Source: Nitrospirota bacterium
GTDB taxonomy: Bacteria > Nitrospirota > Thermodesulfovibrionia > Thermodesulfovibrionales > Dissulfurispiraceae
Direction of reading: 5' to 3'
Assembly: GCA_016936655.1 (NCBI GenBank)
Contig: JAFGXL010000025.1
Coordinates: 1 to 64,000 of the forward strand
Length of the DNA: 64,000 nt
A program made the translations under genes and the position numbers. Positions 36,042 to 44,472 of this stretch are shown one piece after another. The notes under the pieces are model-generated. The model was not told the DNA's origin. It made no database searches and saw only the letters and a list, made by a program, of their open reading frames with translations. Position 1 is the stretch's first letter. Every line of letters begins with the position of its first letter.

Positions 36042-37178
36042 ATGACTTCTCAGCAGCGCGGCACAGTTATGGTTGTTGACGATGAACCGCTCACTCTTGA
36101 AGCAACAGCCCTTATACTAGAAGCTTTTGGCTTTAGCGTGCTTCAGTGCGGCAAGCCTCAGGATGTGCTCCCAAAGCTGAAGCAGGAGTTGGTTGACGCC
36201 GTGATTTCTGATATTAGGATGCCGGATATTTCAGGGCTTGATCTGCTGGATCAGATCAGGCAGTTTGACAGCGATATCCCTGTTATTTTGATGACCGGAT
36301 ATGCTGATATGAATGTAGCTATAGAGGCGCTTAAAAAGGGTGCCTTTGACTTTATTATCAAACCATATAACCACGAACTTCTTGCAACAGCAGTATATAA
36401 AGCCCTCAATTACCGCAGGCTCTTAAAGATGGAGCAGGATTATACACAGATGCTCGAGGCATTTAACAAAGATGTGGAGACTCTTATATCCGAGAGGACT
36501 ATGGGGCTTATGTCGCTGGCCATAGCTGATAGGCTGAGAAATCCTGCATCTGTTATAGGCATGAAGTGCAGGCGATTAATTGAAAAGGCTGATATTTCCA
36601 CGGAGGTTCTCCAAGAGATAAAGGATATACTTGCTGAATCAGGAAAGCTCGACAGAATAGTAAAAGATTTCGAATCAATGCTGAAATCCAGATGTTCAAT
36701 GTTCAGATATGAGGACATAAATCCAATCATGATGAGTGTAATTCCTGTAGTGCAAAAAGAGGCTGGCATAAAGGGCGTGGATCTTGATGTCTCTTTATCC
36801 AAAGAGCCTCTAAGAATAAATGCACAGTCAGGGCTTCTCAGGGTCGCATTTTTTCAGCTTTTAAGAAATGCTGTAGAGGCTTCTCCAACAGGAGGATCTG
36901 TGACTTTAAACACATTATCCAGAGGAGATAGTGTTGAGGTCTCTGTATCAGATTCTGGCAGGGGCATACCAGCTGATGATTTAGATCTTATCTTTGATCC
37001 CTTTTATACTACAAAGAAGGAGCATTTTGGCATGGGCCTTTCTCTTGTAAAACAGATAGTAAAGGAGCATATGGGAAGTTTAAGTGTTGAGAGCATGCCA
37101 GGCACTGGAACTGTATTTGTTATGAAATTTCCTGTAAGGTGGTTAGCTTCTGATCCTTGCAGCCTTAATTATGATTGA
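36042..37178 (+). CDS. Receiver-histidine-kinase-like protein with Asp at the phospho-acceptor site
   Basis: 378 residues. An N-terminal receiver (residues 8-120) has acidic pair DDE, phospho-acceptor Asp57 and Lys107. A dimerisation helix follows, then a HATPase domain with N-box LLRNAVEAS, DSGRGIP and FGMGLSLVK. In the dimerisation helix the H-box reads ADRLRNP, so Asp163 stands where His should be. The ATPase site appears intact. Either another residue is phosphorylated or the protein only signals allosterically. No DNA-binding domain. Partner genes are not adjacent. Confidence 0.85.
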   Translation: MTSQQRGTVMVVDDEPLTLEATALILEAFGFSVLQCGKPQDVLPKLKQELVDAVISDIRMPDISGLDLLDQIRQFDSDIPVILMTGYADMNVAIEALKKGAFDFIIKPYNHELLATAVYKALNYRRLLKMEQDYTQMLEAFNKDVETLISERTMGLMSLAIADRLRNPASVIGMKCRRLIEKADISTEVLQEIKDILAESGKLDRIVKDFESMLKSRCSMFRYEDINPIMMSVIPVVQKEAGIKGVDLDVSLSKEPLRINAQSGLLRVAFFQLLRNAVEASPTGGSVTLNTLSRGDSVEVSVSDSGRGIPADDLDLIFDPFYTTKKEHFGMGLSLVKQIVKEHMGSLSVESMPGTGTVFVMKFPVRWLASDPCSLNYD

Positions 37179-37204
37179 CAAACAGTAGTATCAGAGTGTA
37201 AATT
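37175..37204 (+). promoter_or_regulatory. Promoter of the tRNA-Lys/tRNA-Glu cluster
   Basis: Perfect TTGACA (37175-37180), overlapping the stop of the preceding gene, an 18-bp spacer and TAAATT (37199-37204). Transcription would start about 15 bases before tRNA-Lys. Confidence 0.55.
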
Positions 37205-37225
37205 ATTAGTCTTGATTTTCTGGCC

Positions 37226-37298
37226 GGGCCGCTAGCTCAGTTGGTAGAGCAACGCCCTTTTAAGGCGTGGGTCGTTGGTTCGAATCCAACGCGGCTCA
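37226..37298 (+). tRNA. tRNA-Lys (anticodon TTT)
   Basis: Full cloverleaf: the acceptor stem GGGCCGC pairs with GCGGCTC (one G-T pair), anticodon stem ACGCC/GGCGT with loop CTTTTAA, and T-arm GTTGG-TTCGAAT-CCAAC. The discriminator base is A, and CCA is not encoded. The tRNA-Glu gene follows after 6 bases in the same transcript. Confidence 0.97.
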
Positions 37299-37304
37299 TA
37301 TTAT

Positions 37305-37381
37305 GTCCCTATCGTCTAGACGGCCTAGGACACCGCCCTTTCAAGGCGGTAACACGGGTTCGAATCCCGTTGGGGACGCCA
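37305..37381 (+). tRNA. tRNA-Glu (anticodon TTC)
   Basis: The acceptor stem GTCCCTA pairs with TGGGGAC (one T-G pair), the anticodon stem CCGCC/GGCGG surrounds CTTTCAA, and the T-arm is ACGGG-TTCGAAT-CCCGT. CCA (37379-37381) is encoded, unlike in the neighbouring tRNA-Lys. A strong terminator follows 15 bases later. Confidence 0.97.
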
Positions 37382-37395
37382 AATGCCTTTTGGAT

Positions 37396-37430
37396 GAGGG
37401 GCTGCCTGCCGTGGTAGGCAGCCCCTCTTT
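37396..37430 (+). terminator. Rho-independent terminator of the tRNA cluster
   Basis: A perfect 12-bp stem (GAGGGGCTGCCT with AGGCAGCCCCTC) closes an 8-base loop and is followed by TTT. It separates the tRNAs from ychF, whose own promoter would have to lie in the 27 bases after it, so partial readthrough into ychF is possible. Confidence 0.85.
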
Positions 37431-37457
37431 ACAAAGAACTCGCAACAGGAGAAAACA

Positions 37458-38558
37458 ATGGCTTTAAGCATAGGTATAGTCGGCCTGCCTAATGTGGGCA
37501 AATCCACACTCTTTAACGCGCTCACAAAGGCGCAGCATGCTGCTGCGGCAAACTACCCCTTCTGCACAATAGAGCCAAACAAAGCGATAGTATCTGTGCC
37601 TGACAAGAGGCTAGATATGCTCTCAGAGATAGTTCATCCCCAAAGAGTGCAGAACGCTATAGTAGAGTTTACGGATATTGCAGGCCTTGTGAAGGGCGCA
37701 TCAAAAGGCGAGGGTCTCGGCAACCAGTTTCTATCGCATATAAGAGAGACATCAGCCATTGTGCATGTTGTGAGATGTTTTGAGGATGAAAACATAATAC
37801 ATGTTGACGGAAGTGTAGATCCTCTGCGCGATATTGATGTGATAAATACTGAGCTCATTCTTGCAGATATGCAGACAGTCGAAACCAGGATCTCTCGTCT
37901 GGAGAAACAGGCAAAATCAGACAAGAAGATGCAGCCTATGCTGAGCATCGCAAAGGGTCTGCTCGATCATCTTGGAACAGGCAAGCCTGCTGCTGCATTT
38001 GATGAAAGGGAATCAGACATATTCAAGGAGTTCACAAAAGAGACACGGCTCATAACTCTAAAACCTGTGATCTGCGCTGCCAATGTGGATGAGGCTGGAC
38101 TTACACAGGACAATGAGCATGTGAAAAAGGTTTTCCAGTTTGCACAGGAGCAGAACGCAGAGGTCATAAAAATATGCGCGAAAATAGAGGAAGAGATGGC
38201 AGGCATGAGTGATGAGGAGAGAACAGAGTTTCTCGAATCACTCGGAGTTTCAGAGAGCGGCCTTGACCAGATAATCAGCCACGGCTACCACGCACTCGGT
38301 CTGATAAGCTACTTTACAGCAGGAGTAAAAGAGGTTCGCGCTTGGACAATCCAGAGTGGATGGAAGGCTCCAAAGGCAGCAGCTGTAATACATGATGATT
38401 TTGAGCGCGGCTTTATACGCGCAGAAGTTATAAGCTTTGAAGATTTCATCGCTTGCAAAGGCGAAGCAGGCGCGCGCAGCACCGGGAAGCTCCGTACAGA
38501 AGGCAAGGACTATGTTGTCAACAACGGCGATGTGATGCACTTTCTGTTTAACGTGTAG
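37458..38558 (+). CDS. ychF: Redox-regulated ATPase YchF (Obg family)
   Basis: Translation-associated P-loop ATPase of 366 residues. G1 is GLPNVGKST, the NYPFCTIEPN segment is switch I, and DIAGLVKGASKGEGLGN is the YchF hallmark; the G4 motif reads NVDE rather than NKxD, as in ATP-preferring YchF. The coiled-coil and C-terminal TGS domain (TAGVKEVRAWTI) are present. AGGAG precedes the ATG. It ends 6 bp before the convergent sensor gene. Confidence 0.96.
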   Translation: MALSIGIVGLPNVGKSTLFNALTKAQHAAAANYPFCTIEPNKAIVSVPDKRLDMLSEIVHPQRVQNAIVEFTDIAGLVKGASKGEGLGNQFLSHIRETSAIVHVVRCFEDENIIHVDGSVDPLRDIDVINTELILADMQTVETRISRLEKQAKSDKKMQPMLSIAKGLLDHLGTGKPAAAFDERESDIFKEFTKETRLITLKPVICAANVDEAGLTQDNEHVKKVFQFAQEQNAEVIKICAKIEEEMAGMSDEERTEFLESLGVSESGLDQIISHGYHALGLISYFTAGVKEVRAWTIQSGWKAPKAAAVIHDDFERGFIRAEVISFEDFIACKGEAGARSTGKLRTEGKDYVVNNGDVMHFLFNV

Positions 38559-38564
38559 AATAGA

Positions 38565-39836
38565 TTATTTTTCTTGCTCGCCGTCTTCAGTTTTTATGTC
38601 TGGTTTTTTGAGCTTTTTCATGTCTTTGTATGCTTTTTTCAGACAATCTGGGCATATGCCGTGTGTAAAAGATGCATCTGAATGCTTGCTTATATAAGAA
38701 GCGACCTCTTCCCAGTAGCCTTTATCATCCCTTATCTTTTTACAGGAAGCGCATATTGGGAGCATCCCCTTGAGAGCTTTAACACTAAACAGGGCTGTTG
38801 AAAGCTCTTGGATCAGATCCTGACGCTCTTTTTCTATAATATTGCGTTCAGCTATCTCTTTATTAAGTGACTTGTTAAGCTCTGTAAGCTCTGATGTCCT
38901 CTCTCTTACCCTGGTTTCGAGTTCATCCAGAGTGCGTTTGAGTCTGTGTGACATTGTGTTGAATGCTTCTGCCATCTTGCCAAGTTCAACACCTGAAGGT
39001 ACCGGGATTTCTTCACCCAGACGGTGAGGCGTGCTGATAATCTCGAGCGCTTTTTTTCTCATGGCAGATAGCGGCGAGAAAAAATATCTGTTTGCGAGCC
39101 ATAGCTGTAAAGACATAAGTATAACTAGCATTCCTACCATAAGCGCTGAGAGTCCAAGAGCATATTTGTCAGCATGTTCATAGGCTGCTGCTATGGGTAT
39201 ACGAATGGATATTGCGGATATTATATCGCCCTCGCTTCTTTTAAAGCTTCTGGTATCTCCATACTTTAGCACCAGTCCGCCAGGCGCTTTTGAGGGTTCT
39301 GAGTGGCAGCGCATACAGGTTTTCTCGAGGGTTTCACCCTTTATTAATACATAAAAAAATGGCTTGCCGTTTATAGTTCTGACTCCGGATATCTCCTGTG
39401 CAGCATGATCGCTGTTAAGTTTCTGAATAAATGCCTTTTCAAAATCATCAGCTTCATTTTCAGGAGTCCGAGCATTTACTGCGCACTCTTTGTAGTAGTA
39501 GCCATCGCCGCTTTTGGACTGGTATATCTTATCTATCTCTCTGATAGCATAGGTTGACGACATCCATACAGGGTCAAAATAGTCTGGCTTTCTATATTTT
39601 TCTGTAAGGTTAAAGAGGTTCGGCTTCAGGCTGTTGCTGAAGTATTCATGTGTTGCCAAGTTCCTGTGCAGTATTATCAGCGCCTTTGAGCGGGCATCAT
39701 CAAGTGCATCTTGCCTGTGGTGAGTATAAAAGAAGAAGACTATAAGGATTGAGAGGATTATAAAGGTGACTATTGTGATGAGTGTGAATCTTGTGCTGCT
39801 GTATGACAAAGATATTTGTTTTGAAATGCCTTTCAT
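38565..39836 (-). CDS. Haem-binding DUF3365-HAMP sensor without kinase domain
   Basis: Membrane sensor of 423 residues. Helix 1 (residues 18-37) and helix 2 (about 226-250) enclose a periplasmic DUF3365-type domain with a c-type haem site Cys174-Met-Arg-Cys177-His178. A HAMP domain and a long coiled coil (about 300-365) follow. The C-terminus has a Cys-rich module, CASCKKIRDDKGYW and later CPDC, often seen at the end of signalling proteins in related bacteria. There is no HATPase, GGDEF or methyl-accepting output, so the signal must leave through the coiled coil or the Cys module. Confidence 0.82.
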   Translation of the reverse strand: MKGISKQISLSYSSTRFTLITIVTFIILSILIVFFFYTHHRQDALDDARSKALIILHRNLATHEYFSNSLKPNLFNLTEKYRKPDYFDPVWMSSTYAIREIDKIYQSKSGDGYYYKECAVNARTPENEADDFEKAFIQKLNSDHAAQEISGVRTINGKPFFYVLIKGETLEKTCMRCHSEPSKAPGGLVLKYGDTRSFKRSEGDIISAISIRIPIAAAYEHADKYALGLSALMVGMLVILMSLQLWLANRYFFSPLSAMRKKALEIISTPHRLGEEIPVPSGVELGKMAEAFNTMSHRLKRTLDELETRVRERTSELTELNKSLNKEIAERNIIEKERQDLIQELSTALFSVKALKGMLPICASCKKIRDDKGYWEEVASYISKHSDASFTHGICPDCLKKAYKDMKKLKKPDIKTEDGEQEK

Positions 39837-40064
39837 ATAGCAGCCAGCCCCGTTTCAAATTAAATTGCTATTAAGTTTTTTGAGCTGCTCAGATCAGTTG
39901 TCATAGACTTAGATTCAGTGTCCTGACTGCTCCTTAAAATAAATTTTACTCCTTTGTGAGGGTGTTAATCAAGATCGTTTTTTTTGATAATAAGTTCAAA
40001 AATTGTTTTTGAGTTTAATAATTTGATAATATTGCGGTAATATCTGTTTTAAAAAGGAGCCTCA

Positions 40065-41495
40065 ATGACTGAACCTGTTCTTATAGCTAAAAGCAATACA
40101 GAAATATCTATACTTCCAAAAATGGCAAACAGGCATGGACTTATTACAGGAGCAACAGGCACGGGCAAAACTGTTACATTGCAGGTTATTGCTGAGGGGC
40201 TCAGCAGCATAGGCGTGCCGGTTTTCATGTCCGATGTTAAGGGCGACCTTTCGGGCGTTAGCCAGGCTGGAAAAGATAATCCTAAAATTGCTGAACGCAT
40301 AAAAAATATGGGTCTTGATGGCTTCATATTCTCAGGCAGTCCTGTTGTTTTTTGGGATGTTTTCGGAGAGCTTGGCCATCCTGTGCGCACCACTGTGTCT
40401 GAGATGGGGCCTCTGCTTTTGAGCAGGCTGCTCAATCTGAATGAGACTCAGAGCGGAGTGCTGTCTCTCATATTCAAGGTGGCTGATGACAATGGCATGC
40501 TTCTGCTGGATCTAAAAGACCTGCGCTCAATGGTTCAGTATGTGGGAGAAAATGCAAAGACACTTACAACAGGATATGGCAATGTATCTGCTGCCAGCAT
40601 AGGCGCTATACAGCGCAGCCTGCTTGTGCTTGAGGAGCAGGGAGGAGAAAAGCTTTTTGGAGAGCCAGCCCTCAATCTTGAAGACCTAATACAGACAGAT
40701 TCAAACGGCAAGGGAGTGATAAATATACTCGCATCTGACAGGCTGATGAGTTCTCCAAAGACTTATGCTACCTTTTTGCTCTGGATACTTTCTGAACTCT
40801 TTGAAGAGATGCCCGAGGTAGGAGATCTTGAAAAACCCAAGCTTGTATTCTTTTTTGACGAGGCGCACCTGCTTTTTAATGATGCACCAGAGGCGCTGCT
40901 CGAAAAGATTGAGCAGGTCGTAAGGCTGATTCGTTCAAAGGGTGTAGGCGTATTTTTTGTTACGCAGAATCCGCTTGATGTGCCTGACAAGGTGCTTGGC
41001 CAGCTGGGCAACAGGGTGCAGCATGCATTGAGGGCGTTTACTCCGAGAGACCAGAAAAATGTTAAGGCAGCAGCAGATACATTCAGGGATAATCCAAGCC
41101 TTGATGTCGAAAAGACGATTACCGAGTTGGGAGTTGGAGAGGCGCTTGTATCAATGCTGGATGAAAAGGGCAGGCCGTCAGTTGTAGAGCGCGCCTTTAT
41201 CTGTCCTCCGCACAGCCAGATAGGGCCAATAACACCGCAGCAGCGGCAGCAGATAATATCCTCTTCACTTTTATACGGACACTACGAAAAAATGGTGGAC
41301 AGAGAGTCTGCCCACGAGATACTTAAGGCAAGAGCTGAGCAGAGACCTGAGCCTGAAGATGTTAAAAAGTCGGGTCGTTCAAGAGAAGGTGTTGTTGAGG
41401 CTATGGCAAAAAGCGCTGCGAGGTCTATAGGCACGCAGATCGCCAGAGAAATATTCCGCGGAGTACTCGGCACAATATTTGGAAAGAAAAAGTAG
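40065..41495 (+). CDS. HerA-like ATPase of the DUF853/YjgR family
   Basis: 476-residue P-loop ATPase related to HerA helicases. Walker A GATGTGKT is near residue 31, [10 protein letters not shown] is typical of the YjgR family, and Walker B is [13 protein letters not shown]. The arginine-finger region and C-terminal [14 protein letters not shown] are conserved. Role in the cell is unknown; no NurA-like nuclease is adjacent. AAAAAGGAG precedes the ATG. The 228 bp upstream (39837-40064) hold AT-rich sequence in which I see no clear promoter. Confidence 0.9.
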   Translation: MTEPVLIAKSNTEISILPKMANRHGLITGATGTGKTVTLQVIAEGLSSIGVPVFMSDVKGDLSGVSQAGKDNPKIAERIKNMGLDGFIFSGSPVVFWDVFGELGHPVRTTVSEMGPLLLSRLLNLNETQSGVLSLIFKVADDNGMLLLDLKDLRSMVQYVGENAKTLTTGYGNVSAASIGAIQRSLLVLEEQGGEKLFGEPALNLEDLIQTDSNGKGVINILASDRLMSSPKTYATFLLWILSELFEEMPEVGDLEKPKLVFFFDEAHLLFNDAPEALLEKIEQVVRLIRSKGVGVFFVTQNPLDVPDKVLGQLGNRVQHALRAFTPRDQKNVKAAADTFRDNPSLDVEKTITELGVGEALVSMLDEKGRPSVVERAFICPPHSQIGPITPQQRQQIISSSLLYGHYEKMVDRESAHEILKARAEQRPEPEDVKKSGRSREGVVEAMAKSAARSIGTQIAREIFRGVLGTIFGKKK

Positions 41496-41544
41496 TCATT
41501 TGTATATGAATTGCTAATCTAAAATAGCTGCTGCTGGATATTTA

Positions 41545-42267
41545 TTATTCTGGAAGATTGTCAGGCGCGTTAATCTGGAATCGCCTTTTTATGCCTTTTA
41601 GTACAGCTTTTTTGCCGCCGAATCCGGGACGCTGCTCAACCATGAATCCAGCATCTGCGAGGCTTCGTCTTACTGCTCCGGCAACGGTGTATGTTGCGCA
41701 TAAGCCATCAGTCATACATTTTTCTCCAATGGCCATGAGCAGCTCATGCCGCCAGATGTCCGGGTTCTTCTTTGGGCCATGGCCATCCAAAAACCATATA
41801 TCGCATGGCGAGCTTAATGAATTAACCATATCAAGCGCCTCTCCTATCCAGAGGTTTATCTTGATTTTTCCAAAAGGTCTCTGTATCTCCATTTGCTGCC
41901 AGCCGTATTTTGTTGTGTCAATGCAGTCGTATGCATTTAGAAGCTTGTCTATAAGATGTCCAGCCGGTTTTCTGAAGTCTTCAAGAATTGACCTGATCCG
42001 TGCAGTTGTTAACGGGTGCAGTTCTACCGTATTGTATGTTATGGATATGTCTTTGATGTTATGTTTTTCTAGATAATCAATCAGGGCTATCACAATTCTG
42101 CCTGCACCGAAGCCTGTCTCTCCGATAGCCAGATCACTGCGTTTGGACAGCCTATTTAGGATTTCAGTGCCTTCAAAAAAAATATGTTTTGCCTCTTCGA
42201 TAGCATTTACAACATCAAAGTAGCGGTCATCATAATGTCTATTCATCAGGTAGTCGGGTATCTGCAT
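41545..42267 (-). CDS. MnmC-like tRNA 5-(aminomethyl)-2-thiouridine methyltransferase
   Basis: 240 residues matching the methyltransferase (DUF752, MnmD) half of MnmC, without the FAD-dependent oxidase half. GETGFGAGRIVIALI is the SAM-binding loop (usual order GFGTG reads GFGAG), and DIWFLDGHGPKKNPDIW is the catalytic-region signature. Predicted to methylate the wobble-uridine side chain in tRNA. It stands alone, convergent with the HerA-like gene. Specificity (tRNA versus another substrate) is inference. Confidence 0.85.
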   Translation of the reverse strand: MQIPDYLMNRHYDDRYFDVVNAIEEAKHIFFEGTEILNRLSKRSDLAIGETGFGAGRIVIALIDYLEKHNIKDISITYNTVELHPLTTARIRSILEDFRKPAGHLIDKLLNAYDCIDTTKYGWQQMEIQRPFGKIKINLWIGEALDMVNSLSSPCDIWFLDGHGPKKNPDIWRHELLMAIGEKCMTDGLCATYTVAGAVRRSLADAGFMVEQRPGFGGKKAVLKGIKRRFQINAPDNLPE

Positions 42268-42442
42268 AGCTATTTTGAATGTATTGAGTTCTTTTTATTG
42301 GGTTCAGTGATCATTATTTTAAATTCTAACATTACATGTCCAGATCCTGCGCATAAGTATCTGCATCTTGCATCATCTAAAATGTTAATGGGATAATTAA
42401 AAAAGCTGAATATCTTTTTGAATTGTTAAGAGCGGAGATGAA

Positions 42443-42790
42443 ATGCCAGTCAATTTTCTTGATAATCAGAAGCGTCTGTATTGGATAATGGCGATAGTCC
42501 TTCTGGCTGGGCTAGGCATCTCAGCAGTAGTTTATTTTAATGCAGAGAGTCCGGATGCTGATTCATATGAATTCAGACCGGAAGATTCTAGAATGTTCAG
42601 GCATAATCTTGAGGTGTACGGCGGCAAGATAAGTCTGGCAGTCAGTGATTTTACAGTATGGTTTTCTGAGCTATGGCACGGCAGGCAGCTTGCCTATACA
42701 ATCGCTTTTATAACATTAGCTGTATGTCTGCTCATCTTTCTTGCTGCACGCTATCTGGTGATAGAACATGATTTAGACAGGACGGAATAA
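42443..42790 (+). CDS. Unknown two-helix membrane protein
   Basis: 115 residues, no family recognised. A helix at 12-32 and one at 84-105 flank an outside domain of about 50 residues with many charged residues (EDSRMFRHNLEVYGG). GGAG precedes the ATG. A possible weak promoter lies upstream (TTGCAT at 42368, GATAAT at 42392). Followed after 37 bp by another small membrane protein, so both may form an operon with the HIT gene. Confidence 0.7.
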   Translation: MPVNFLDNQKRLYWIMAIVLLAGLGISAVVYFNAESPDADSYEFRPEDSRMFRHNLEVYGGKISLAVSDFTVWFSELWHGRQLAYTIAFITLAVCLLIFLAARYLVIEHDLDRTE

Positions 42791-42827
42791 CTTTTTTTGT
42801 CTGTTAATTTATAGTAGGAGGCTGTTT

Positions 42828-43043
42828 ATGGTTCTGTTAACTTTTGTCGGTTTTCTGGTGGTCTGTTTTTTGATGCTGCTTATATTTAGAAAGGCCGGCT
42901 ATTCTGGTATACAGCTGGCTCTTATATTTATACCTCTTGTGAATGTGCTTGTTCTTATATGGTTTGCGCTTGCAGAGTGGCCTGTTCAGAGAGAGCTGCG
43001 TATGCTGAAGGTTAAAGACCTCAGCGGAGCAAGAGAGGTCTGA
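42828..43043 (+). CDS. Unknown small two-helix membrane protein
   Basis: 71 residues, two hydrophobic segments (about 1-19 and 27-48) with a short loop RKAGYSG, followed by a charged cytoplasmic tail (VQRELRMLKVKDLSG). AGGAGG upstream of ATG makes it a real gene. No family recognised. It ends 7 bp before the HIT gene. Confidence 0.7.
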   Translation: MVLLTFVGFLVVCFLMLLIFRKAGYSGIQLALIFIPLVNVLVLIWFALAEWPVQRELRMLKVKDLSGAREV

Positions 43044-43050
43044 TCAATAG

Positions 43051-43458
43051 ATGATATTCGAGCTTAATCAAAGATTGAGGGCAGATACATTTGAGGTTGC
43101 TGTTCTGGATCTCTCGCTGCTGCTTTTGATGAATGATAAAACAGCGCCATGGCTTATACTTGTGCCTCAGAGGCAGGAGATAAAAGAGATGCATCATCTG
43201 GATAAGAATGATCTGGCGATGCTTGCAGAGGAGATTACTCTAGTTTCTTGTCTGGTAGAAAAAGTGTTTGTTCCTGACAAGATCAATGTCGCAAGCCTCG
43301 GCAATATTGTGCCGCAGTTGCATATACATATTGTCGGAAGATTTAAAAATGACAGGGCATGGCCAGGTCCTGTATGGGGAGCATCAGGTGCAGAGCCTTA
43401 TGATGCAACAGAAGCAGCGCGTCTTATTGAGAGACTGAAAAGTGAGTTGAAGATTTGA
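43051..43458 (+). CDS. HIT-family nucleotide hydrolase or transferase
   Basis: 135 residues. The HIT signature reads QLHIHIVGRF: the first His of HxHxH is Gln, while the catalytic second and the third His remain, a known variant. LVPQRQEIKEMHHL and NVASLGNIVPQLH are typical of the family. HIT proteins split nucleotide phosphoramidates or dinucleotides; the substrate is unknown. Ends directly at the convergent coiled-coil gene with no spacer. Confidence 0.88.
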   Translation: MIFELNQRLRADTFEVAVLDLSLLLLMNDKTAPWLILVPQRQEIKEMHHLDKNDLAMLAEEITLVSCLVEKVFVPDKINVASLGNIVPQLHIHIVGRFKNDRAWPGPVWGASGAEPYDATEAARLIERLKSELKI

Positions 43459-44097
43459 TCATTCTTTTGCTTTTATCAGTTCAAGTTCTTCTGTCAGTTT
43501 TTGGGATATATTTCTTAGCAGCTCCAGCTCATTCTGCAGTTCCAGATTTTCTGCCTCAAGATCTTCAATCTCCTGATTAAGCAGTTCTATAGTCTCTCTA
43601 TCTGCCGGCAGCTTCTCTTCTTTAATTATCTCACCCACCTCGCACTCTTTTTCCTTTTCTCTCAGCTCTTTTCTGAGCCGCGAGATCTCGTTGCTCTTTT
43701 CCGCGCTGACAAGCGTCTGGACCTTAAGATCCTCCTCTGCCTTGTTGAGCCGCATCATTAGATTTATAATGCGTGGGTGGTTCTCATTAATCCCTTCATC
43801 TGCCTGCTTCAGAAGCTGCTGCTTCTCTTCAGGCTTGCTTGAGGAAAAGTCGAGAGCTGCCTGCAGCATGCTCACCATTTTCTGAAGCTCTGTATTTTCA
43901 AGATAGCTGCGTTTTTTGAGTGCGGATAGTTCGGATTTGAGCTTTTCTATCTCGTTTTTCTGCTTCTGGATAATATCTATATATTCTTTTGCAACTGCAG
44001 CACAGTCTGCTTGCTCGGCATGCACAGGGCTTACGCATAGAGCGATTGCAGAACAAGCTGAAATCATAATGGTTTTTAAAGAAATTATGCTTTTCAT
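43459..44097 (-). CDS. Exported coiled-coil protein
   Basis: 212 residues. A Sec signal peptide (1-27, ending VSPVHA) precedes a mature chain that is almost entirely coiled coil with heptad-type Leu, Ile, Glu and Lys repeats (for example EEDLKVQTL, EINDLEAE-like segments). The frame extends 19 residues further upstream, but the signal peptide starts at 44097. No enzyme motif. Perhaps a periplasmic structural or adaptor protein; no family recognised. Confidence 0.72.
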   Translation of the reverse strand: MKSIISLKTIMISACSAIALCVSPVHAEQADCAAVAKEYIDIIQKQKNEIEKLKSELSALKKRSYLENTELQKMVSMLQAALDFSSSKPEEKQQLLKQADEGINENHPRIINLMMRLNKAEEDLKVQTLVSAEKSNEISRLRKELREKEKECEVGEIIKEEKLPADRETIELLNQEIEDLEAENLELQNELELLRNISQKLTEELELIKAKE

Positions 44098-44223
44098 GGC
44101 AGCGGTTAGATCCTCCATAAGCGTATAAGAAAACTTTACATTCTGCTGAGCCAAAAAACAAGGTTATCATGTTGCGGCCGATAGTATTTAGAGCTATGCT
44201 AAACATATAGGAGGAGGTGCAGT

Positions 44224-44466
44224 ATGGATATGCGTAGGGAAATAGCGATGAAAGCTTATGAGATTTATGAGAGAAATGGCAGATCTGAAGGTCATGATGT
44301 CGACAACTGGCTGGAGGCTGAGCGGATAGTCATCTCTATGATGAAGCGGGATCTGGATGCAGATGCTCCTGAACAGAGGGGGTCTGACCATGCAGCTATG
44401 CTGAAGCATGCCGGTATGAAGAAGGGTATTAAATCAAAAAAAAGAATAAAAGGAATGGAGGTTTAA
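44224..44466 (+). CDS. DUF2934 domain protein
   Basis: 80 residues with the DUF2934 pattern: RREIAMKAYEIYERNGRSEG, then NWLEAERI. The function of this family is not known to me. The C-terminal third is basic (KKGIKSKKRIKG). GGAGGAGG precedes the ATG. The radical SAM gene follows after 6 bp, so they are probably co-transcribed. Confidence 0.85.
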   Translation: MDMRREIAMKAYEIYERNGRSEGHDVDNWLEAERIVISMMKRDLDADAPEQRGSDHAAMLKHAGMKKGIKSKKRIKGMEV

Positions 44467-44472
44467 TTCGGA

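Noticed and set aside
37267-37467. 66-codon frame across the tRNA genes and terminator
   Set aside because: It translates tRNA and terminator sequence; not a gene.
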